NCBI GenBank assembly: GCA_028290305.1
Contig: JAQGKC010000174.1
Span: 1-42,878, forward strand
Origin: Bradyrhizobium sp.
GTDB taxonomy: Bacteria; Pseudomonadota; Alphaproteobacteria; Rhizobiales; Xanthobacteraceae
Direction of reading: 5' to 3'
Length of the DNA stretch: 42,878 nucleotides
This document shows, one piece after another, positions 16,844 through 25,536 of the stretch; position 1 is the first letter of the stretch, and each line of letters starts with the position of its first letter. The position numbers and the translations under genes were made by a program. Under the pieces are notes generated by a model. The model made no database searches, was not told the origin of the DNA, and worked only from the letters and a program-made list of their open reading frames with translations.

Positions 16844-18091
16844 TTAGTCGTGCTGATCGAGAAATGCTTTCAAGGGACGACCTGCGTCGGCGAGATCCGC
16901 TCGGTTCCAGCGACCGGTGACGCCGATCAGCATCTTGCCGTGAACATAGTCCCTCGTCGCATTGACGCAATCGAGCGCGATGATCCGCTCCTGCTTAAGA
17001 TAGATGATCGAGAAGCTGCGCGTCGCCGGATCGCCGCGGAGCACCTCCTCGTCATGACCGGCCGACAGGCCGATGGTCTGGAGCCGCAGATCGTACTGGT
17101 TGGACCAGAACCAGGGCGCTGTGTGGTAGGGCGCCGCCTCGCCGGTGATTGCCTTCGCGACAGTCGTCGCCATGTCGTTGGCGTTCTGCACTGATTCCAG
17201 CCGGATCGGTTTTCCTTCCGCGAAAGGGTTGGTGTGGAGGGCGCAGTCCCCGATCGCGAAGACGTCGGGCAGTGAGGTGCGGCCATGACCGTCGACGGCG
17301 ACGCCATCGACACCGGCGGCGCTCGCCGCCAGAAGCGGTTTCACCGCGGGGATGATGCCGATGCCGACGATGACCATCTCGGCCCGGATCAACTCGCCGT
17401 CGCCCAGGCGTACGCCGGCGGCGCGGCCGCACTGCTCCTCGATGCACTCGACCGTCGCGCCTAGACGCAAGTCGATGCCGTGGGCGCGATGCTCGGCCTC
17501 GTAGAAGCGTGACAGCGCGACGCCCGCGACGCGAGCAAGCACCCGGTCCTGCGCCTCCAGCACGGTTACTTGTTTGCCAAGCTTGGTCAGCACTGCGGCC
17601 GCCTCTAGGCCGATATAGCCGCCGCCGATCACCGCCACGCGCTGCGTGGTCGCGAGTTCGCTCATCATCTGGTCGACGTCGGCGCGCGAGCGCACCGAGT
17701 GGACGCCTGCCAAATCGTGGCCGCTGCAGGTCAGGCGCCGCGCATGTCCACCCGCCGCCCAGATCAGCTGGCGGTAGCCAATCGTGCCGCCATCCTCGGT
17801 AGCGATTCTGTGCACCTCCGGATACACCGCCACCACGCGACGCCCGGTCAATATCGTCACGTTGCGTTCGGTCCAGAAACTAACCGGACGGATCAGGATG
17901 CGTTCGAAGCCCTTCTCGCCCGAGAGATATTCCTTAGAGAGTGGCGGGCGCTCGTAGGGGAAATCCGGCTCCTCGCCAACGACTACTATCGACCCTTCAA
18001 ACTTGCGCTGACGCAACGCGACCGCCGCCTGGGCCCCGCCATGCCCCGCGCCCACGATCAATACGTCGGCCCATTCAGTCACTCCGGTCAT
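16844..18091 (-). CDS. FAD-dependent ferredoxin reductase of the oxygenase system
   Basis: The 415-residue reductase is of the putidaredoxin/rubredoxin reductase type. It carries electrons from NAD(P)H to the [2Fe-2S] ferredoxin encoded just upstream. Visible features: N-terminal FAD site VGAGHGGAQAA (residues 13-23), the family motif YERPPLSKEYLSG near 46-58, NAD-binding site GGGYIGLEAAAVL around 155-167, and the second FAD motif DVFAIGDCALH near 280. The C-terminal reductase domain follows. The gene is 107 bp after the ferredoxin gene on the same strand. Together with the Rieske protein they make a complete three-component oxygenase. Confidence 0.9.
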   Translation of the reverse strand: MTGVTEWADVLIVGAGHGGAQAAVALRQRKFEGSIVVVGEEPDFPYERPPLSKEYLSGEKGFERILIRPVSFWTERNVTILTGRRVVAVYPEVHRIATEDGGTIGYRQLIWAAGGHARRLTCSGHDLAGVHSVRSRADVDQMMSELATTQRVAVIGGGYIGLEAAAVLTKLGKQVTVLEAQDRVLARVAGVALSRFYEAEHRAHGIDLRLGATVECIEEQCGRAAGVRLGDGELIRAEMVIVGIGIIPAVKPLLAASAAGVDGVAVDGHGRTSLPDVFAIGDCALHTNPFAEGKPIRLESVQNANDMATTVAKAITGEAAPYHTAPWFWSNQYDLRLQTIGLSAGHDEEVLRGDPATRSFSIIYLKQERIIALDCVNATRDYVHGKMLIGVTGRWNRADLADAGRPLKAFLDQHD

Positions 18092-18198
18092 CCTTCGTCC
18101 GAGACGATAGCCATGGCGGCGTCGGACTCGGGGCTGTCTTGTGCGAAAAAAGGCTCGCCTACGCGGCGGGGCATGCTTTTCGGCTGCTTATCGCTGAT

Positions 18199-18516
18199 TC
18201 AGTCTTCCGCCGCGATCGTGACGCGAAGCCCAGCAAGCGCGTCATCGAAGCGAATCTGACAGGACAGTCGCGATGAAAGCGTACGATGGTCGGAGGCGTC
18301 GAGCAGGTCATTTTCGTCCTCCTTTATCTCAGGCAACTTGTCTACAAAAGCCGGATCGACATGAACGTGACAGGTCGCGCAGGCGCAGCTGCCGCCGCAG
18401 AGCGCAAACCCGTCGTCGACGCCGGCTAAACGAATGACCTCCATGACGGACAGTCCGGCCTCTCCCTCGATGGCCACTTCGGAACCTTGCCGGGTCGTCA
18501 CAACAAGCTGAGGCAT
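18199..18516 (-). CDS. [2Fe-2S] ferredoxin, adrenodoxin/putidaredoxin type
   Basis: The 105-residue ferredoxin has cluster ligands exactly spaced as in putidaredoxin: C40-x5-C46-x2-C49 and C86 ([10 protein letters not shown], then RLSCQ). An additional non-ligand Cys44 lies in the loop. It would shuttle electrons between the downstream reductase and the Rieske oxygenase, or a P450, though none is present here. It lies 220 bp after the porin gene, with a strong terminator hairpin in that gap. It therefore may have its own promoter or depend on partial read-through. Confidence 0.92.
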   Translation of the reverse strand: MPQLVVTTRQGSEVAIEGEAGLSVMEVIRLAGVDDGFALCGGSCACATCHVHVDPAFVDKLPEIKEDENDLLDASDHRTLSSRLSCQIRFDDALAGLRVTIAAED

Positions 18517-18675
18517 GTCTGTCTTCCTGATTAATTAAACGCTGGCACGCCAGAGGAAATGGTCTGCCGTGTAGGTGGAGATGAGATCGTAGGTAGCTCC
18601 CAGAGCGTACTCGTCAACGCAACGTTGCCGGCTGGCGGAACAAGCCTTGATCACCGGACTGCCTCTTGCGATCAT

Positions 18676-18708
18676 AAAAACAATGGCGCCGCGGGGCATC
18701 GCGGCACC
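18676..18708 (-). terminator. Rho-independent terminator after the Tsx-like channel gene
   Basis: On the minus strand a 9-bp stem (GGTGCCGCG with CGCGGCGCC, one G-T pair) closes a 6-base loop and is followed by ATTGTTTTT. It begins 29 bp beyond the channel stop. It would end the oxygenase-channel transcript before the ferredoxin gene. Confidence 0.75.
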
Positions 18709-18736
18709 ATCGTCACTAAGCCGAAGATGGTTTAGA

Positions 18737-19741
18737 TCAGAACTTCACGCTGATGCCGGAGTAAAGAGAAGATTCGGTGCAGGTGTTGTTACCGGCGCAC
18801 ACCGGACTGTTCTCATGATCAAGTCCGAACTTGTTCTGCCAGTAGCGATATGCCACCCAGACATCGACGAAGTGACTGTATTTCGGTCCCCACATCAGCT
18901 TGCTGGCATCGAACGTCAGCCGGATCGGCTCGCTGTTCAGCTCGGTCTTGGTCGGAATGTTGCCCGGGATGGTCAGATTGGTGCCCGTTCCCTTCGGTCC
19001 GTACCAGCCGGCACGACCGCTGATGGAAAAATACTGAAGGCTCTCGGGCAAGAAACCCACATCCATGTAGTAGTTGGTCTCGATCGCCCACGTTCCGTTG
19101 AAGTCGGTGTTGCCGTCAGGAATCCCGCCTGCGCCAATGAGTGACGCCGAGAGAAAGGTATTGTGACCCCATTCCTTGTAAAACAGCGGTGAGACGTTGA
19201 CATAGCCTTTGTAGGGCAGTGTGAAGGCGAACTGTAAACCCGCAACGAGGTCCTTCTTCGCCGGCGCAAAGAACTGGTTCTCGGTCTCGACGTCACCACC
19301 GACTTCGAACGAGACGTTGCTCAGGGGCCCGATCGAAAAAGCCTTGGTATTGAAGATCTGGTTCCAGCCGAAGGTGCTACGAGCCAGGCCATAAAACTCT
19401 GTCGCACCGGCGCAACCAGAATTGGCAACGACGCATGGGGCGGCGGGATCGGCATGATCCGATTTCAGCAGTTCGACATTGATGAAGTTGGTGCCATAGG
19501 CCCAGACGTCGAAGTGGGTGAAAGCGACGACCTGCTTTGCGGTCTTGTCGGTAACCCCAGGCGAGGTCGCGGTGAACTCATAGGCGTAGGTCAGCCGGTT
19601 ATCGTTCACGAAAAAGAAAGGGACATCGACTATCGGCGTGGCCTTGACCGGCATGGGTGCGAGGTCAGCAGCGAAAGACGAGCTAATCGCTGCCACGGTG
19701 AGCCCGGCCGCGACCGCAAGTGATTTGTATTTGTAAGACAT
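18737..19741 (-). CDS. Tsx-like outer-membrane channel
   Basis: The 334-residue protein has a signal peptide (MSYKYKSLAVAAGLTVAAIS, cleaved at SFAA). A beta-strand-rich body contains many aromatic girdle residues (YAYEF, FTHFDVWAYG, ALPYKGYVNVSPL-like strands). It ends in Phe (SLYSGISVKF), the outer-membrane assembly signal. The pattern, including the FTHFD and W-Y-G strands, resembles the nucleoside-specific channel Tsx family. Family knowledge suggests passage of nucleosides or similar aromatic-ring solutes. It lies 50 bp downstream of the Rieske oxygenase gene, apparently in the same transcript, and is followed by a terminator. Confidence 0.75.
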   Translation of the reverse strand: MSYKYKSLAVAAGLTVAAISSSFAADLAPMPVKATPIVDVPFFFVNDNRLTYAYEFTATSPGVTDKTAKQVVAFTHFDVWAYGTNFINVELLKSDHADPAAPCVVANSGCAGATEFYGLARSTFGWNQIFNTKAFSIGPLSNVSFEVGGDVETENQFFAPAKKDLVAGLQFAFTLPYKGYVNVSPLFYKEWGHNTFLSASLIGAGGIPDGNTDFNGTWAIETNYYMDVGFLPESLQYFSISGRAGWYGPKGTGTNLTIPGNIPTKTELNSEPIRLTFDASKLMWGPKYSHFVDVWVAYRYWQNKFGLDHENSPVCAGNNTCTESSLYSGISVKF

Positions 19742-19791
19742 CGAGTTATTCCCCCAGAGTTGAAAAAATTAAAACCTGTCGTTTCGCATGT

Positions 19792-20949
19792 TCATTCACC
19801 CCGCCGCTCAGCCTGGATCAGCTGTTTGAGGATGCGCCTCCCCTCCAGTTGGAGTCTGTCGCCAGAAAAGGAGACCGGCTTTGCGTCGAAGAGATCGCGC
19901 GCTCCCAGCACCTTCTGCTGCGCCTCCAAGATCACCTTGTCCTGGTTGAACGCGGAGCTCACACCATCGATGAACCCCTGGTTCATTGACGCGTCGCCGT
20001 AATTCCGGAAGGAGCAGAAGAAGTAGTGCGAACTCGTTTCTGTCTCGGGAATGGCGGCATGAAGATTGTAGATTTCGACCAGAGGAGCGTCCGGCTCGTT
20101 GCACGGCCGGACCATAATATGAAAGCTGGTGTAGACCGGTGCCCACCAGAACACTTCCATCCGGAATTCGAGCGGCTCGTTCCATTCTCGCAGGCCGCGG
20201 CTCTGTGCGAGCATGTCTCGCCATAGCGGCCCGCAATCGGTCCCCAGTCGAGCCGCGTGTGTGCGAAAGGAGATCATCTTCTCGCCGATCTGGAAGGTCA
20301 TCCCGCGATCGACGTAGTCCGAACCGCGCTTCGCGGCCCGATAGAACTGCACCTCAGGGCCCCCAAACGATTCCGCATGGACGAACTCGGCGTGGGTGAT
20401 GTCGAAGAGGTTGTCGTTGATCAACTGATAGTCCGCACGGATCGATTCCATGTGGCCGTACCCGCCAATCCACCGATCGTCACCACTGACCCAGAAGCCG
20501 TCCGGAATGCTGCTTTCGTCAACGGACTTCGCGGGATCGCCCAGCCAAACCCAAATGTATCCGTGCCGCTCGATGGCCGGGTAGCTCCTCACGTTCGCCT
20601 GCGCGCTCGGAACCTTCTGGCCGGGAACCTTCGTGCATCTGCCGTCCGGGCCGAACTCGGCTCCATGGTAGGCGCACCGCAGACCGTCACCGATCACCAT
20701 GCCGAGCGACAGCGGCACCATCCGATGCGGGCAGAAATCGTTCATCGCCACGAGCCGTCCCGACTCGCCTCGGTAGACTGCGATTCGCTTGCCAAGAAGT
20801 GTTCGGCCGACGATTGCGCCGCCCTTGAGTTCCGAGGACTCTGCAGCGATGTACCAAGCGTTGAAGAGGAAGGGTTTCCCTTCAGTATGAAGCTGGCCTA
20901 GCGCGGACACGAGATCGGAACCTTCCGGCTGGCTGTCTGGGACGCTCAT
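19792..20949 (-). CDS. Rieske non-heme iron oxygenase, alpha subunit (VanA-like)
   Basis: The 385-residue oxygenase has a Rieske cluster C73-x-H75-x16-C92-x2-H95 (CPHRMVP...CAYHG) and a mononuclear iron site D183-x2-H186-x4-H191 in LFDITHAEFVH. The layout matches single-subunit demethylases and monooxygenases such as VanA, DdmC or the N-demethylases NdmA/B, not the alpha-beta dioxygenases; no beta subunit is present. The ATG at 20949 was chosen over 20991 because it follows GGAAGGTGCAAGGA and because two other copies of this gene start in the window also begin there. The gene leads an operon with the Tsx-like channel. Substrate unknown. Confidence 0.9.
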   Translation of the reverse strand: MSVPDSQPEGSDLVSALGQLHTEGKPFLFNAWYIAAESSELKGGAIVGRTLLGKRIAVYRGESGRLVAMNDFCPHRMVPLSLGMVIGDGLRCAYHGAEFGPDGRCTKVPGQKVPSAQANVRSYPAIERHGYIWVWLGDPAKSVDESSIPDGFWVSGDDRWIGGYGHMESIRADYQLINDNLFDITHAEFVHAESFGGPEVQFYRAAKRGSDYVDRGMTFQIGEKMISFRTHAARLGTDCGPLWRDMLAQSRGLREWNEPLEFRMEVFWWAPVYTSFHIMVRPCNEPDAPLVEIYNLHAAIPETETSSHYFFCSFRNYGDASMNQGFIDGVSSAFNQDKVILEAQQKVLGARDLFDAKPVSFSGDRLQLEGRRILKQLIQAERRGE

Positions 20950-20984
20950 TCCTTGCACCTTCCTGCACTTCGCTGAGACGTACC

Positions 20985-21063
20985 GAACCAATAATAAAAT
21001 TGGTTCCGAAACACTTCGTTAATCTCTGCAGGAACCGTAACCATTTTATTTTGATTGCGTCAA
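20985..21063 (-). promoter_or_regulatory. Promoter cassette copy A (Rieske oxygenase)
   Basis: Reading on the minus strand: -35 TTGACG (21063-21058), an 18-bp spacer ending in ATAAAATGGT, and -10 TACGGT (21039-21034). A perfect palindrome GAACCAAT-N6-ATTGGTTC follows at 21006-20985, then the oxygenase ATG at 20949. The same arrangement is found at 23034-23100 and 33497-33418. The palindrome lies downstream of the -10 box, a position suited to repression. Confidence 0.75.
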
Positions 21064-21289
21064 TGGTCTCTGATTGGTGCATCAGATGGTTCCGCAATCT
21101 TTGAGTGCAAGGCGTGATTGGTCCCGAACCTGCTCCGAATATGGTTCAGACCGAAAGCGGGTACACTTAATGGCGCCCAGTAATACGCGGCGAGGCTGAT
21201 CGGGTTGGCCGCAGATCAGCTTCTCTCGGGGCCGCCATTTCGACCGCGAGATGATTATGCTTAATGTGCTTTGATATCAGCGATAAGTA

Positions 21290-21749
21290 GGTTCTTAGCT
21301 TTCGAGACCTCGTTGCGAGGTAATGGCTGAACACCGACTCTTGCTGGCGCATACGACGATCATGCGTGGGTCCAGCTTTGTATTCCCGAATTGGAAAAGC
21401 GGTGGAACCAACTCGCTCGCCGGCGCGGTCTTGGCACGTCGATGAGACCTATGTCGAAAGGATGTTGGACCGATCTCTTTCGTCCGACAAAGTCGGGGAC
21501 CTTGATTTCCTGCTCCGAGCCAAGCGGGACGTTGCAGCCGCCAAGGCATCGCCCGACCAGAGGTTTTCGGAGAACACTTCGACGGAACACAACGGAGATC
21601 CGGTCGCCCACAAACGTCAACAATTCGATAAGCAGGATCACCGATCAATCAAGCTGCAGCTCGGTCCGATGCTCAGCCTCAAATATTTTCGGAGTGTCGC
21701 AACCACAACTGCCGGCGTCCAACTCCGGCGTCGGATCTGGAAGGGTTAG
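21290..21749 (+). pseudogene. IS6-family transposase remnant
   Basis: Scattered over two frames are recognisable IS6/IS26-type transposase pieces. They run in order: AHTTIMR and ...CIPELEKRWNQLA, SWHVDETYV with the catalytic DDE Asp, DFLLRAKRDVAAAKA, NGDP, then KQDHRSIKLQLGPMLSLKYF and a final RRRIWKG. Frameshifts and missing segments, including the linker after DETYV, make it inactive. It lies in otherwise non-coding DNA between the oxygenase promoter and the GntR gene, and points to IS activity during assembly of the island. No terminal inverted repeats were identified. Confidence 0.75.
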
Positions 21750-22046
21750 CTCAAACTCGAAAGTCTTGACGCCAAAGGCGAACTGCTCTCGATACTTTGA
21801 GGGCTGCGCTCGCTCCATTATCTACGTCAAGCTTCCGGCGCCGATTTGGCTCGGCTTCCAACGCTCGCACCACAGTTGTCGTATGTATGTCGCGATGGTC
21901 GCCGTCGCCCCTGTTCTTGACTGCCGGCGATGGGGGTTCCGCGGCGCCAGGTTCACGAACCAATCGGCGCCTCCGCTAGTTCATCACTTATACTAGGTTG
22001 GTGATCTGGCAACGGCCGGCGCCGCGACGCACTGGGGCAGGTTGGC
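21750..22046. other. Gene-poor stretch after the IS6 remnant
   Basis: I see no gene, RNA or clear repeat here. A 70-codon minus-strand frame (21751-21963) has no recognisable family and no good start, and is probably chance. Confidence 0.4.
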
Positions 22047-22814
22047 TCAGGTCTTGTCGGGGCTACCGGCCGTGCCGACGCTGGGGAATGCGTGCTCATA
22101 GATGTGGCGCTGGACGTCGCCAAGATGCCGTTGCATCAGTTCCTGCGCACGATCGCCATTGCGTTCGGCGATGGCGGCAGAGATCTCCTCGTGGAAGCCC
22201 GCATAGACCGACTGGCGTTTGAAGCAACGGGCGTTCTCACCCAGCCGTCGCCAGGCGACATCGCGCTGGCTCGCGTGCAAAACCTCGAAAAACGCCAGGG
22301 ACAGCGCGTTGCGCGCGGCCTTGGCGATAGCGCGATGAAACCGCGCATCGGCTTGTTCGTAGGTCGTAGCATCGCCAGCCGTGCGAGTCTTGGCAGCCAG
22401 CGTCTGCAGCGATTTGATTTCCGCCTGGGAAGCCCGGAAAGCGGCCAGTCGGGCCATGACGGGCTCGATTGCCAAGCGAACTTCGATGACTTCGAGCGGA
22501 TTGGTATGATCGAGAATACTACCAAAACCCGGGCTGATCGCCGCCGGGATCGCTGCCTGCGCCAGCAGCGAAGTAAGACCTTCGGTAGCTCCCGAATCGC
22601 CATTCAGCCCGTGATTGACGAAGGTGCCGCGCCCCTGATGGCGCAATATACGGCCCTCCTGTTCCAGGATATCGAGTGCCCGGCGCACCGATCTGCGCCC
22701 AACGCCCATCTCGGTCGCTAGTTCGCGCTCTGGCGGCATTGGCTTGCCGTCATTGAAGTCCCGCCTGTCGATCATTTGCCGCAAGCGAGTCAACGTTTGG
22801 GTGGATTGCTCCAT
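22047..22814 (-). CDS. GntR/FadR-family transcriptional regulator (FCD domain)
   Basis: The 255-residue regulator has an N-terminal GntR winged helix (MPPERELATEMGVGRRSVRR, then ALDILEQEGRILRHQGRGTF). An all-helical FCD effector domain starts at about residue 100, with metal/effector-site residues in TNPLEVIEVRLAIEP, ARFHRAIAKAA and FHEEISAAI. It is divergent from promoter cassette B, which drives the GST and BMP-transporter genes, with about 220 bp between. FCD regulators bind palindromes with short conserved half-sites, so it is a prime candidate to bind the repeated AACCA-N9/10-TGGTT operators. A second FCD regulator is encoded at 40118. Confidence 0.87.
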   Translation of the reverse strand: MEQSTQTLTRLRQMIDRRDFNDGKPMPPERELATEMGVGRRSVRRALDILEQEGRILRHQGRGTFVNHGLNGDSGATEGLTSLLAQAAIPAAISPGFGSILDHTNPLEVIEVRLAIEPVMARLAAFRASQAEIKSLQTLAAKTRTAGDATTYEQADARFHRAIAKAARNALSLAFFEVLHASQRDVAWRRLGENARCFKRQSVYAGFHEEISAAIAERNGDRAQELMQRHLGDVQRHIYEHAFPSVGTAGSPDKT

Positions 22815-23033
22815 ACCGAAAGCACCTCACGTTGTGGACCGAGAGCCAAGGGCCGCTACGTCGATGGAATGCTGCTGAAAGGCCGCAGCGAACCAAGGTT
22901 TAGGCCTATCTCGCCACCGATCGCAACCCCTACTCTCCCTGAGTGAAAATAGCATGAAAGGGAGTCTCCAACAACCGCGGGCATCACCAATACCGGACCA
23001 TTGGTGCGATAATAGAACCAATTACGGGGACGA

Positions 23034-23100
23034 TTGACGTCGTCGAAATAAAATGGTTACGATTAGCGATCCGGCCGGCGAACCATTGTAAAATTGGTTC
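23034..23100 (+). promoter_or_regulatory. Promoter cassette copy B (GST / BMP transporter operon)
   Basis: TTGACG (23034-23039), an 18-bp spacer ending ATAAAATGGT, TACGAT (23058-23063), then the operator GAACCA-N9-TGGTTC (23080-23100). It matches copies A and C and leads into a truncated oxygenase start at 23138. An additional ATTGGT-N11-ACCAAT inverted repeat lies upstream near 23000-23022, in the region shared with the divergent GntR gene. Confidence 0.72.
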
Positions 23101-23137
23101 ATCCCTGCTTGTTATAGCCAAGCAGGAAGGGGAGGTA

Positions 23138-23225
23138 ATGGGCGTCCAAGGTAGGCAGGCCGAAGGCCACAATCTCCAGGTCGGACTGGATCAGCTTCAT
23201 TCGGATCCCGTCCGCAACAACAGGG
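23138..23225 (+). pseudogene. Copied 5' end of the Rieske oxygenase gene (copy B)
   Basis: After a strong AAGGGGAGGT ribosome-binding site the reading frame starts MGVQGRQAEGHNLQVGLDQL, which parallels the real oxygenase N-terminus (MSVPDSQPEGSDLVSALGQL). Similarity stops after about 28 codons; the frame happens to stay open to 23458. It may be a dead duplicate carried along with the promoter, or be translated as a leader. The intact GST gene follows. Confidence 0.65.
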
Positions 23226-23586
23226 CGTCCTATTGGGTCGTCGATCAGAGCGCGAACCATGACGAGGACCGCCGGGTGATGAAGGGCCGCAAGGCCGCCC
23301 CCTTCGTCTCGACGTACAAGGATCAAATCGAGGCGCGCGAGCAAAGACATCCATCCGATCGGCAAGAAGAATCCGAATCTGCCGTTCCATCCGAGGAGCT
23401 GGCCAAAGACGAGCTCGGCAATATTTGCGTGGGCAATATCAAAGAAGAGAAGCGGTGATCGAAAGCAAAATCGAAAGGGACGCGGTCGCCTATAAACCGA
23501 AGCGTTCCGCGTCGTGAACCCTGGTCTTAATCGCCGTGTACCGAAGCCTCCGCGTGGTGGCTTGGCCTCAACAAAATGAAGAGAAG

Positions 23587-24207
23587 ATGAGCATGCTGAG
23601 AATTAAGGGTCGCAGTACGTCAGGCAATGTGCAGAAGGTAATCTGGCTGCTCGAGGAATTGGGCACGCCCTATCGACGCGAGGACTATGGCCGCCAGTTC
23701 AACAATACGCTGGGTGCCGACTATCTGGCCCTGAACCCGAACGGCAAAGTCCCCACCCTAGTGGATGACGACGTGGTGGTGTGGGAATCGAATACGATCC
23801 TGCGCTATATCGCCGGCAAGTTCAGCGACGGTGCCAAGTTCCTTCCGCCAGATCCGGTGGCCCGCAGCCATGTCGAGCGTTGGATGGACTGGCAGCTCGC
23901 TGCGCTCAACGGCCCCTATCTCAGCGTCTTCAAGGAAGCCAAGAAGCCGGCCGCGGAGCGCGCCGTAAGCTGGGCTTCCGACAGCAAGGAGCTGGGGGCG
24001 CAGCTCGATATCCTGGAGAAGGGCACGGCCAGCCGACCCTGGCTCGCTGGCGACCACTTTTCGCTCGCCGACATATGTCTCGGCCCGATCGTCGTTCGCT
24101 GTTTGGAATTCCCGATCGAACTGCCAGAGCTGAACAGTGTCCGGGTGTGGCGGGACAAGATCTCCGCGCGGCCGGCCTTTAAGAAGGCGACGGCTGAGGC
24201 GGCCTAA
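23587..24207 (+). CDS. Glutathione S-transferase family protein
   Basis: The 206-residue GST has an N-terminal thioredoxin-fold domain, with the glutathione-site region GRSTSGNVQKVIWLLEELG (residues 7-25), the cis-Pro at NGKVPTLV and the ES pair of VVWESNTILRYIA. A helical C-terminal domain has the N-capping ADICLGPIV segment. The frame is open to 23536, but ATG 23587 follows GAAGAGAAG and starts right before the fold. It is first gene behind promoter B, ahead of the BMP importer. A decayed paralogue lies at 33543-33806. Roles known in such pathways include ring isomerisation, ether cleavage or an accessory to Rieske demethylases; none is proven here. Confidence 0.87.
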   Translation: MSMLRIKGRSTSGNVQKVIWLLEELGTPYRREDYGRQFNNTLGADYLALNPNGKVPTLVDDDVVVWESNTILRYIAGKFSDGAKFLPPDPVARSHVERWMDWQLAALNGPYLSVFKEAKKPAAERAVSWASDSKELGAQLDILEKGTASRPWLAGDHFSLADICLGPIVVRCLEFPIELPELNSVRVWRDKISARPAFKKATAEAA

Positions 24208-24380
24208 GCCGATGGGAGCAAGGGGGAAAGAAACTACGAAACAAATCTGGCAGGACCGAGCGATGGAATTGGCCAGATTGTTCACAGACAGCGCTATCGG
24301 GGCCACGAGGCGCAGATAGCGGTTGAACGACGAAAACCGAAACAGATGTAGCGCCAATATTCAACAAACGAGGAGATAAC

Positions 24381-25460
24381 ATGATGCGGAAGTTTTCACG
24401 ACGGACGACTGGACTGACGGCTCTTTTGGCAACCGCCGCCCTGGGGTGCATCAGCTTCGGCGCAGTGACCTTGCCGGGCGCCGCCACGGCAGGCGAAGTC
24501 AAGAGCATCGCAATCATGATCCCCGAGAACCCAACGGATTTCGGCTGGAACCAGCAGGGGTTTGACGCCGCCGAAGCCGTGGCAAAAAAATACAGTCTGA
24601 AGTTCATGCCAGCACCGGGGCTCGGTTATGGTGACGTGCATGCTCAGGCGCGTGAGCTAGCCGACGACGGCGCCAGCCTGATCATCGCTCATGCCAGCGG
24701 GTACAATACAGCGGTGCCGGAGGTCGGTGCCGAGAAGCACGTAGCGGTCGCCATCACCGATCGTCCAGATGCCGGCAAGCCGGGTGCCGTTGCCGATTAT
24801 ACGGTGGGTGCATATCAGGGTGCTTATCTGGCCGGCATTCTGGCGGTAAAGACCAGCAAGACCAAAACCCTCGGCGTCGTCGTTTCGGCGGAACCTCCGG
24901 CCTTTAACTCCCAGTCGGCCGCCTTTGCCCAGGGCGCAAAGGCCACCGATCCGAATGTGAAAATCCTCTACGCGGTCATCGGCCCGGCCGCCTACGCCGA
25001 CGCCGCTGGCGGACGCCGTGTCACCGAATCGGTGATTGGAGCGGGCGCCGACGTGATCTTCGGCCAAGGCGATGGTGCCAGCTTCGGCATGCTGCAAGCG
25101 GCCGAAACCGCCAAGCCAGCGAATGGCGGTAAGGTTTGGTTCATCGACAATGTCGGAGACAAGACGTCGATCGACAAAGGCAATTTGTTGTCCTCCGTCG
25201 TTTGGAACCTTGTACCCGTCTATGCGGCGATGGTTGAGGACCTGAAAACTGACAAATTTGGCACCCATGGCTACTCGATCAAACTGGCCGACGACTCGGT
25301 TCAATTGCTGCACACGAAGTACATTTCGGATGACGTCTGGACTGCACTCACCGCCGTGCGGAAACAGATCGTTGATGGAAGCCTGAAGATCGAACCGGTT
25401 TGGGACGCGCCGAAGGTTCGCGCCTTGATGACCTCGGTCGCCGACGCGCCGAAGAAGTAA
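24381..25460 (+). CDS. BMP-family substrate-binding protein of ABC importer
   Basis: The 359-residue periplasmic binding protein of the basic membrane protein (BMP/PnrA) family has a signal peptide ending near GAATAG. It then shows SIAIMIPENPTDFGWNQQGF, the characteristic start in which the FGWNQ segment contacts ligand. Further family signatures are AHASGYNTAVPEVG and DVIFGQGDGASFGMLQA. BMP proteins bind nucleosides, purines or related ring compounds. The ATG is preceded by GAGGAGATAAC. It is the first of four importer genes (binding protein, ATPase, two permeases) that read together on the plus strand. Confidence 0.9.
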   Translation: MMRKFSRRTTGLTALLATAALGCISFGAVTLPGAATAGEVKSIAIMIPENPTDFGWNQQGFDAAEAVAKKYSLKFMPAPGLGYGDVHAQARELADDGASLIIAHASGYNTAVPEVGAEKHVAVAITDRPDAGKPGAVADYTVGAYQGAYLAGILAVKTSKTKTLGVVVSAEPPAFNSQSAAFAQGAKATDPNVKILYAVIGPAAYADAAGGRRVTESVIGAGADVIFGQGDGASFGMLQAAETAKPANGGKVWFIDNVGDKTSIDKGNLLSSVVWNLVPVYAAMVEDLKTDKFGTHGYSIKLADDSVQLLHTKYISDDVWTALTAVRKQIVDGSLKIEPVWDAPKVRALMTSVADAPKK

Positions 25461-25536
25461 GCGATAGCAAGACTCAAAGGAGATGCTCGGGCCGCGCCGG
25501 GGTAACACCCGCTGTGCGGCTCGAGATCGAAACGCG

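Noticed and set aside
18535..18675. A 46-codon minus-strand frame between the Tsx-like channel and ferredoxin genes
   Set aside because: It begins just after the terminator hairpin, has no ribosome-binding site and no recognisable family; it could be the end of a lost gene but evidence is too thin.
23099..23365. An 88-codon minus-strand frame opposite promoter copy B, mirrored by a plus-strand frame opposite copy C
   Set aside because: The apparent conservation is the antisense of the copied oxygenase start, whose coding direction is fixed by the intact gene at 20949.
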